The notes under the pieces: generated by a model
Told to the model about the DNA's origin: nothing
The model's database searches: none
Seen by the model: only the letters and a program-made list of their open reading frames with translations
Source: a virus
Virus record (IMG/VR): IMGVR_UViG_3300022699_000217
Location: 1-64,000 of that record
DNA length: 64,000 nt
Direction: 5' to 3' (one strand)
In this document: positions 59,322 through 64,000 of the stretch, in pieces
Position numbering within the stretch: the stretch's first letter is position 1
Layout: each line of letters starts with the position of its first letter
Position numbers and translations under genes: made by a program

Positions 59322-59683
59322 CGACCAAGGCGGAAATCATCGCCGCAATTGAGGCCGCCGCAGATGCCTACCTGGCGGGAACGCCATCCAGCGATGAAGA
59401 TGAGATCCGGCGCAAGGTCGTGGCGACGGTGCTTGGCAGTGTCGGGAGCCGGATTGAGATCGCCGGGCAAGCGAGCGATAGCAACGCCGGGTTGAGCCCC
59501 GAGCCAACGGTCTTTGCAACCCTGATCGAAGGGTTCGCGGATTGGCTTGTGGGTGCTGGTGTGGGGAATATCGCTGCTATGCGAGCAAAGGTGAACGAGC
59601 TCATCGCCTCGCACAACCAGCTCATCGCCGACTACAACGCGGGAACCGTGCCCACGACGGCATCGACGGTCACGCTGTTATGA
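59318..59683 (+). CDS. unknown helical protein, 121 aa
   Basis: TTKAEIIAAIEAAADAYLAG at the N-terminus and a coiled coil near the end (AAMRAKVNELIASHNQLIAD) suggest an oligomeric helical protein. Overlaps both neighbours (ATGA). Function unknown. Confidence 0.5.
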   Translation: MTTKAEIIAAIEAAADAYLAGTPSSDEDEIRRKVVATVLGSVGSRIEIAGQASDSNAGLSPEPTVFATLIEGFADWLVGAGVGNIAAMRAKVNELIASHNQLIADYNAGTVPTTASTVTLL

Positions 59684-59994
59684 TCGCCAAAACCAAGCGC
59701 ATCAAGGACCGTGCCTTTCTCTCCTTCGCCAAGCAGCAAGGCGGCTTATGCTGCATCTGCCTGCGGTTGCACGGCGTATCGAGGCCAGCCGAGGAATTGC
59801 ATCATTGGGGCGAGAAGGGGATGGGCCAAAAATGCCACGACTACGAGGTGGCTCGCCTTTGTCGGGCTTGCCACCGGGAACAGCAAGGGAAAAAACGGAT
59901 GGCGTACATCCGGAGGGACGAGTTTGAAATCCTAGAAGCGATGACCAGAGACGCTTTGGATTTGATGATCTGCTACGTGCAAGAAGGGAGGTAA
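59680..59994 (+). CDS. small HNH-type nuclease-like protein, 104 aa
   Basis: A CCICLRLHGVSRPAEELHHW segment (about residues 24-43) followed by CHDYEVARLCRACHREQQGK fits a CxxC, HH, CxxCH zinc/HNH arrangement of the DUF968/recombination-nuclease type. Basic N-terminus (AKTKRIKDRAFLSF). Probably a small nuclease for recombination or packaging; distinct from the 250-aa homing-type enzyme. The start overlaps the upstream stop. Confidence 0.65.
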   Translation: MIAKTKRIKDRAFLSFAKQQGGLCCICLRLHGVSRPAEELHHWGEKGMGQKCHDYEVARLCRACHREQQGKKRMAYIRRDEFEILEAMTRDALDLMICYVQEGR

Positions 59995-59996
59995 GG

Positions 59997-60611
59997 ATGC
60001 GAGCGTGCCTGTTTGCGATCATCGCAACGATGCTGGGGTGCAGCGTGCAACCGACGCCGTGGCCGCAAACGACGGCCACAGACGATGACGACATGGAGCT
60101 GTGGGCCGATGGCGGCGCAGCTTTTATCGACAGCCAATCGACAGAAGGAAACAAGGAAACAGCGGGCGACACAGAGGAGGAAGAAAGCGAGTGGGTTGAA
60201 CATGACTCTGAAAACGACAGCCAATCGACAGCTATACAGCAACCTATCGACAGCGAAACAGAAGGAAGCGATGAGACAGACACAGGCGTGGAGCAGGATA
60301 CAGAATTTGAATGCTTAGACGATCTGGAATGCAATACAAGATCGCTGGGTATGATTTGCTGCGACAATAGGTGCATCAACCCACTTGGGAACCCGGAGCA
60401 CTGTGGTTCGTGTAAAAATGCTTGCATCGCTGAAGATGATTGCGTCATGGGTTTGTGCAGAGACGGGTTGGATGATGGGGACGATACCGCATCGACGGAC
60501 ACAGATACGTGCGAACCGTGCGAGCAGTATGACCCACCGAACGGCATCGACGATGATTGTGACGGGTGGATCGACGAGAACGAAAATGATCCGAGCTGCG
60601 AGGAGGAATAA
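59997..60611 (+). CDS. MopE/CGSC-type secreted lipoprotein, 204 aa
   Basis: Residues 1-15 form a lipoprotein signal (MRACLFAIIATMLGC), so the protein is probably tethered to the outer membrane. A long acidic linker follows (about 30-105). The cysteine cluster around residues 104-153 (GMICCDNRCINPLGNPEHCG, SCKNACIAEDDCVMGLC) and PPNGIDDDCDGWIDE near 180-194, a MopE-like acidic calcium-type repeat, are typical of secreted proteins in Myxococcota and relatives. In a phage this looks like a moron that modifies the host surface (inference). Confidence 0.7.
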   Translation: MRACLFAIIATMLGCSVQPTPWPQTTATDDDDMELWADGGAAFIDSQSTEGNKETAGDTEEEESEWVEHDSENDSQSTAIQQPIDSETEGSDETDTGVEQDTEFECLDDLECNTRSLGMICCDNRCINPLGNPEHCGSCKNACIAEDDCVMGLCRDGLDDGDDTASTDTDTCEPCEQYDPPNGIDDDCDGWIDENENDPSCEEE

Positions 60612-61195
60612 TGCGATGCGTGGTTGTTGAATCGCCATTTGCTGGCAACGTGGATCAAAATACTGACTACGCCAAGCGATGCGTGCTGGACTGCATAAGG
60701 CGTGGCGAAGCCCCGTTCGCGTCGCACCTACTTTACACTCAAGACGGGGTCCTACGTGACACCGTCGCGTTAGAACGACACAAGGGGATCGAGGTTGGCA
60801 TGGCGATTGCCGAGCGAATGGACGCGACGGTGGTTTATACCGATCTAGGAATAAGCACCGGGATGATGTGTGGGATCGGCAACGCGCAGAGACTCGGGCG
60901 GCCGGTGGAATACCGGCGTCTTGATAATGGCATCGTAAGGAGGAAACAGCCCTGTTCATTGGAGGAGCTCGAGTTATGGATGGTTGATCAAGACGTCGAC
61001 ATCACGCAACGAGAGTGGCTGCTTAAATGGGCGGTGCGCAGAGCGCGCAACGTGTTTGGGTTTCTAGCCGATACCATTTGCGAGATCGCCTCTTTGAATC
61101 ATGTCGATGGGGACACGTTGAGTTCAGCGACGTTTTTAGCGAAGCAAGCAATGAAAACAAGCGCAATTGAAGGAGATGAAGATGCAAATAACTGA
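60611..61195 (+). CDS. DUF7768-like protein (deoxyribosyltransferase-like fold), 194 aa
   Basis: Residues 1-104 read RCVVVESPFAGNVDQNTDYA, then EAPFASHLLYTQDGVLRDTV, GIEVGMAIAERMDATVVYTD and LGISTGMMCGIGNAQRLGRP, the pattern of DUF7768 phage/bacterial proteins related to nucleoside 2-deoxyribosyltransferases (family name from memory). The C-terminal 90 residues are helical and may be a separate domain. The start overlaps the upstream TAA and follows AGGAGG. A nucleotide-processing role is possible but unproven. Confidence 0.65.
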   Translation: MRCVVVESPFAGNVDQNTDYAKRCVLDCIRRGEAPFASHLLYTQDGVLRDTVALERHKGIEVGMAIAERMDATVVYTDLGISTGMMCGIGNAQRLGRPVEYRRLDNGIVRRKQPCSLEELELWMVDQDVDITQREWLLKWAVRRARNVFGFLADTICEIASLNHVDGDTLSSATFLAKQAMKTSAIEGDEDANN

Positions 61196-61502
61196 AGTTC
61201 TTTTGACGCCTCAGGTATTGATGCTCGCCGCAGCCATCATCGCCATCGTTTGGAGCGTTGGCATGATCAAGATTGGCGAAACGCAGATCAAGAAACACTG
61301 GCTTTGGCGAAACATCGTCCCCATCGTACCGCTCGTGCTCGGTGTGGCGGGCGCCTTTATGCCGGAGGTCATCTGTGATGGGTGCGCCTGGGGCACGAAG
61401 GTCGTCGCTGGGTTGTGGGCGGGCTTCATCGCCGCCCATGGGTACAAGGTGTTCAAGCGCATCGTGGTTGACAAGCTCCGCGAGCAGGCGGGGGGCGAAT
61501 GA
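61182..61502 (+). CDS. three-helix membrane protein, candidate holin, 106 aa
   Basis: ATG 61182 follows AAGGAG with proper spacing and overlaps the previous gene's end. Hydrophobic segments: residues 8-30 (LTPQVLMLAAAIIAIVWSVG), 47-66 (NIVPIVPLVLGVAGAFMPEV) and 76-96 (AWGTKVVAGLWAGFIAAHGY). Three helices and location just before spanin candidates suit a class I holin. The 77-aa protein at 59088 is the alternative holin. Confidence 0.55.
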   Translation: MQITEVLLTPQVLMLAAAIIAIVWSVGMIKIGETQIKKHWLWRNIVPIVPLVLGVAGAFMPEVICDGCAWGTKVVAGLWAGFIAAHGYKVFKRIVVDKLREQAGGE

Positions 61503-61876
61503 CTTGGCGCTACGAGCAGGAGCCGTGGTGGAAGCGGTGGCCGGTGATTGTCTGGCTGTGCGTGTCGTTGGGGATCATGCTCATCGCTCGTGCGATAACT
61601 GGATTGTTTAAAGCACCTCGTAAAGCCGAGCCAGGAGCTGCGTCAAGCGCAGCGGACGCCGCCCTTGCACACTACACACAAAGCAAGCAGGACGCCCGCC
61701 AGGAGCTGTCACAGCTCGGTCAGGATATGGATCGTGCGGACGCTGCCGCAGAGCAGGCAAGAACAGCGGCTCGCAAAGCTGCCCAAACAAGGGAGGAACA
61801 ACATGCCGCGATTGACGCCGCTACTGACGGCGATGCTGTTGATGCTGTGCTCTACGGCCATCGCACAGACGACTGA
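61499..61876 (+). CDS. inner-membrane spanin-like protein (Rz-type), 125 aa
   Basis: A single membrane segment near residues 13-35 (WPVIVWLCVSLGIMLIARAI) and a long coiled-coil-like periplasmic part (QDARQELSQLGQDMDRADAA, AEQARTAARKAAQTREEQHA) match an i-spanin. A second gene starts inside its end, as Rz1 does in Rz. The pairing with the 61803 product is likely but not certain. Confidence 0.6.
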   Translation: MTWRYEQEPWWKRWPVIVWLCVSLGIMLIARAITGLFKAPRKAEPGAASSAADAALAHYTQSKQDARQELSQLGQDMDRADAAAEQARTAARKAAQTREEQHAAIDAATDGDAVDAVLYGHRTDD

Positions 61877-62261
61877 GCCGTCCCGCCCCACGGAGCAACG
61901 AGCGTTCCCGGAGGCCGCTCGAATCATCATGGATGGCACGGAATATCGGTGCTACGAGGCCAACGGTGACGAGTGGAAGCAGGTAGCGCACATCGTTGTG
62001 GATTACCGAGCGTTCTTCGCGTGGGCGACATGGGCCGATGCCGAAATGGCGAAGTTGGCAATTCTGCATGAGAAAAATCTGGTCCTCGAGCGCTTCTCTA
62101 GGGACACCGAGCTGGCCCTAAAAATTACAACCGATGCGTACCACCAAGAACAGGAGCTGCGGCAGGCCGCCGAGCGGCAAAGGCGGCTGGTCCAGATTGT
62201 TTTTGGGAGCTGCATCGCCATCGAAGCTGCCGCAATCGTGTGGTTGGCACTAAGGAGGTGA
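61803..62261 (+). CDS. spanin-like protein with signal and C-terminal membrane segment, 152 aa
   Basis: Starts inside the preceding gene, in a different frame. Residues 1-21 form a signal sequence (MPRLTPLLTAMLLMLCSTAI); the cysteine at 16 gives a weak lipobox (LML before C). A periplasmic part follows, with a coiled-coil-like region (EMAKLAILHEKNLVLERFSR, YHQEQELRQAAERQRRLVQI), then a C-terminal membrane helix (about 130-150, QIVFGSCIAIEAAAIVWLAL). If the lipobox is used it could act as a unimolecular spanin; otherwise it is an o-spanin-like partner. Confidence 0.5.
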   Translation: MPRLTPLLTAMLLMLCSTAIAQTTEPSRPTEQRAFPEAARIIMDGTEYRCYEANGDEWKQVAHIVVDYRAFFAWATWADAEMAKLAILHEKNLVLERFSRDTELALKITTDAYHQEQELRQAAERQRRLVQIVFGSCIAIEAAAIVWLALRR

Positions 62262-62262
62262 G

Positions 62263-62778
62263 ATGAACGGTGATTTCCAAGAGGTGGAGCGCCTGCTTCA
62301 CACTAGCCAGATAATGTGCAAAACAGTCAAACTGACAATCAGCGGAAAGGACATCTACTTCAAGATCGGCTACGCGAAAGACCGCCCGGTTTACATCGAT
62401 ATAACGTTCGGCAGAGACGCCGAGTACATCAGGAAGCACGAGGTAAGATGCTCCAAGTGCAAGAACGAGTATCTAAACGCTGAGGCGAACGATCTGGCGA
62501 CCCAGCTCGTGACGAGTGCTCGTGCACACCTGGAAGTGACCGGCCGGATGGCCACGGCGATGCTCCAGTCCGGCGTTTGGGGACTGGATGACATCATTGG
62601 GATGTGGCGTGCAACCAACTTCGAGCCCGCCGGGCTGTGCCTGCAACTCCCGGCTTTCGACCTGACCAGCGGCGAGGAGATCGAGGGCAGCGCTTCGATT
62701 GTCAACTCCCCGCTGGACGCGTTCGCGCGGTACGCCGAGCGGCGGCGCAGGGATTGGGAAAAGGAGCTGTGCGAATGA
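62263..62778 (+). CDS. unknown protein, 171 aa
   Basis: The N-terminal half contains ICKTVKLTISGKDIYFKIGY-type strands (as read, MCKTVKLTISGKD then IYFKIGYAKDRPVYIDITFG) and a CSKC pair near residues 63-66, possibly metal-binding. The C-terminal half is helical. Similar short proteins occur in phage accessory regions. Starts two bases after the upstream stop. Confidence 0.5.
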   Translation: MNGDFQEVERLLHTSQIMCKTVKLTISGKDIYFKIGYAKDRPVYIDITFGRDAEYIRKHEVRCSKCKNEYLNAEANDLATQLVTSARAHLEVTGRMATAMLQSGVWGLDDIIGMWRATNFEPAGLCLQLPAFDLTSGEEIEGSASIVNSPLDAFARYAERRRRDWEKELCE

Positions 62779-62972
62779 GCTTTATTGATCCGGAGGAGGT
62801 CGAGGAAAAGCTTGCCGAGTGCCTGGAAGCCATGGATGACGATGACGATCTTTTCACCTCGTGGGAGGTATCGTTCCTCGAGAGCCTGGAGCTCTACATC
62901 GAGGAGCACGCCATCACGGCCAAGCAATGGGGCACTCTTAAACGAATCTACGAGGCCAAGGTCAATGTTTGA
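62775..62972 (+). CDS. small acidic helical protein, 65 aa
   Basis: SFIDPEEVEEKLAECLEAMD and the later SFLESLELYIEEHAITAKQW indicate two acidic helices. ATG 62775 overlaps the upstream stop and follows AAAAGGAG. Function unknown. Confidence 0.5.
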   Translation: MSFIDPEEVEEKLAECLEAMDDDDDLFTSWEVSFLESLELYIEEHAITAKQWGTLKRIYEAKVNV

Positions 62973-63384
62973 GATCACACCGAAAGATGTGTTGCGCATC
63001 CTGCAAGACACGGAGGCCGCGTTCGACATCTCGAATTGCCACGATGCCGTCTTCGCCTGCGAGGATATGCCGGTGTTCCGCATCCACGATGGGGTCGTGC
63101 ACCAGGCGTGCACCCGATCCATCCACGGCGTTCACCGACGGTATCGCCACGCGGCGAATGCACTCGAGACCATGGTCGGCAAAGTCGAGCAGGGTAAATG
63201 CCCCGACTGTGACGGGACCGGTTGGCTGCCGGCCGATAGCCCGGGGGCGGCGCGGAACCGCATTCTCTCCATCGTTTGCGGCGTGTTCCGTGGAATCAAG
63301 CTACCAGTAGACCAGGAGCGTTTGACAGGGGATGATCTTGTGGCTACATTAGGAGGGCAGTTTGGACGCTCTTTTCCCCTTTGA
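62965..63384 (+). CDS. unknown protein with DnaJ-type CxxCxGxG element, 139 aa
   Basis: ATG 62965 overlaps the previous gene. Residues 89-97 hold CPDCDGTGW, a DnaJ-like half-site that usually binds zinc together with a partner. The N-terminal half includes NCHDAVFACEDMPVFRIHDG and HQACTRSIHGVHRRYRHAAN. The last gene before the terminator at 63404. Confidence 0.5.
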   Translation: MFEITPKDVLRILQDTEAAFDISNCHDAVFACEDMPVFRIHDGVVHQACTRSIHGVHRRYRHAANALETMVGKVEQGKCPDCDGTGWLPADSPGAARNRILSIVCGVFRGIKLPVDQERLTGDDLVATLGGQFGRSFPL

Positions 63385-63403
63385 GCGCTCGTTCCTTTTC
63401 CAC

Positions 63404-63443
63404 GGCTCGGTTGGTATGGTCACGCCAACCGGGCCATTTTTTT
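63404..63443 (+). terminator. intrinsic terminator
   Basis: GGCTCGGTTGG (63404-63414) pairs with CCAACCGGGCC (63425-63435), 11 bp with one G-U pair, loop TATGGTCACG, then ATTTTTTTGC. This is the clearest rho-independent terminator in the window and closes the transcript of the lysis-region genes. Confidence 0.92.
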
Positions 63444-63488
63444 GCAAGCACTAACAAAGATGACCCGCTACGGCGGGGAGGAGGAGCG

Positions 63489-63899
63489 ATGCAGCCTAAG
63501 AATGTGAAGATCTTTTGTCAACAAGAACAGCGAGTCATCGCCACGATGCCGCTTCCGCAGGCCGGGCGGCTCATCGATGCCAACTGGGTCTGGCGCGAGT
63601 ACCGTCCGGCCGCGCAAGACTACGCCCTACCGATGAGGCGAACCAAAGATCGGGAGTACCTGCTTTGCCCGAAATGCTGCGGCAAAGTCGAGCTGGTTTC
63701 TGATGAGATCGAGCAGGTCAGCACGGAGAGCACGGAGCGCAATCTCCCCAAAGCGCCCAGCGTCTCGCGTGATGCGGTCCGGGCGAAAGTTATTTCGGAT
63801 CTAAGCGGAAGCTTCCACGAGCGTGTTGACTCGAAAGCGTACAAGCCCGAGGGGCGACCCTTTGTGCTGGGCGCGGTGCGCGTTAGGGGGGGGCGATGA
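63489..63899 (+). CDS. unknown protein with CPKCCG element, 136 aa
   Basis: ATG 63489 follows GGGGAGGAGGAGC, an exceptionally strong ribosome-binding site. The N-terminal half contains KIFCQQEQRVIATMPLPQAG and DREYLLCPKCCGKVELVSDE, the latter a possible zinc-ribbon half. The C-terminal half is charged with a final segment FVLGAVRVRGG. Function unknown. Overlaps the next start. Confidence 0.5.
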   Translation: MQPKNVKIFCQQEQRVIATMPLPQAGRLIDANWVWREYRPAAQDYALPMRRTKDREYLLCPKCCGKVELVSDEIEQVSTESTERNLPKAPSVSRDAVRAKVISDLSGSFHERVDSKAYKPEGRPFVLGAVRVRGGR

Positions 63900-64000
63900 A
63901 ACCAACCGACCATCACCTAGTGACCCCTGCCCCGTGTTCACGGTGCGGACAGATGTGCGGCCTCCAGCAAAGCCGCGACGATCTCAGCGAGCCGTTCATG
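63896..64000 (+). CDS. partial protein at right edge
   Basis: ATG 63896 overlaps the upstream TGA, and the frame runs off the window. The visible 35 residues begin KPTDHHLVTPAPCSRCGQMC, with a CSRCGQMC cysteine pair that may begin a zinc ribbon. Too short to identify. Confidence 0.5.
   Translation, partial: MKPTDHHLVTPAPCSRCGQMCGLQQSRDDLSEPFM

Noticed and set aside
1-64000. Integrase, excisionase or clear attachment site
   Set aside because: No tyrosine or serine recombinase motif and no tRNA gene or long flanking repeat was seen, so lysogeny cannot be argued from this window.

Overview
The window is one contiguous stretch of a high-GC, contractile-tailed (myovirus-type) phage or prophage. 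Genes are tightly packed, nearly all on the + strand, with many 1-4 base stop/start overlaps. No integrase, rRNA, tRNA or CRISPR array was seen. The host cannot be fixed from the sequence. A secreted lipoprotein with a CGSC-type cysteine cluster and a MopE-like acidic calcium-type repeat, and a TIG domain on a tail protein, resemble proteins common in Myxococcota and related delta-proteobacterial lineages, so a host in that neighbourhood is a reasonable guess (inference).

Layout. Positions 1-7064 hold head genes: a partial upstream gene, two acidic scaffold-like proteins that share a C-terminal WxGDLA motif, an XkdF-like prohead protease, the HK97-fold major capsid protein, decoration-type proteins including a tandem duplicate pair, and small accessory genes. 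Positions 7092-17676 hold an accessory structural block: a 955-residue structural protein, three tandem LamG-type paralogues (two with a beta-propeller), several small virion-like proteins and, unexpectedly, a nucleotidylyltransferase-like protein. Positions 17678-24978 hold connector, completion and terminator genes, the tail sheath, tail tube and a tail-assembly chaperone with a candidate -1 frameshift. Positions 24982-39169 hold the tape measure, the baseplate (LysM/gp53-like, gpD, gpV, gpW/gp25, gpJ, gpI) and interspersed adsorption-type proteins. An AT-richer HNH endonuclease gene on the - strand (39201-39953) interrupts the block ahead of the last large fibre gene and an XhlA-like membrane protein.

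Positions 43468-44113 are a 646-base AT-rich regulatory region. It carries two copies of a motif resembling ribosomal-RNA boxA antitermination sites and short repeats. It leads into a module (44114 onward) in which most genes up to the recombinase are separated by elaborate nested hairpins and a recurring AACCCAAA tract before the ribosome-binding site. That module encodes small unknown proteins, a DUF6744-like protein, a MoxR/RavA-type AAA+ ATPase, a ViaA-like VWA protein, an XRE-type regulator, a YqaJ-type exonuclease with an Erf annealase, an O-like replication initiator whose gene contains a 21-bp periodic iteron array (probable origin), and a DnaB helicase.

The last part (55069-64000) holds an amidase endolysin, a secreted SleB-like hydrolase, two holin candidates, two spanin candidates, a small HNH protein, the lipoprotein, a DUF7768-like protein and several unknown genes, with one clear intrinsic terminator at 63404-63443. 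The most unusual signals are the boxA-like leader plus hairpin-leader family, the intragenic origin, the MoxR-VWA cassette, and the domain module shared between the insertions of the sheath and gpI-like proteins.
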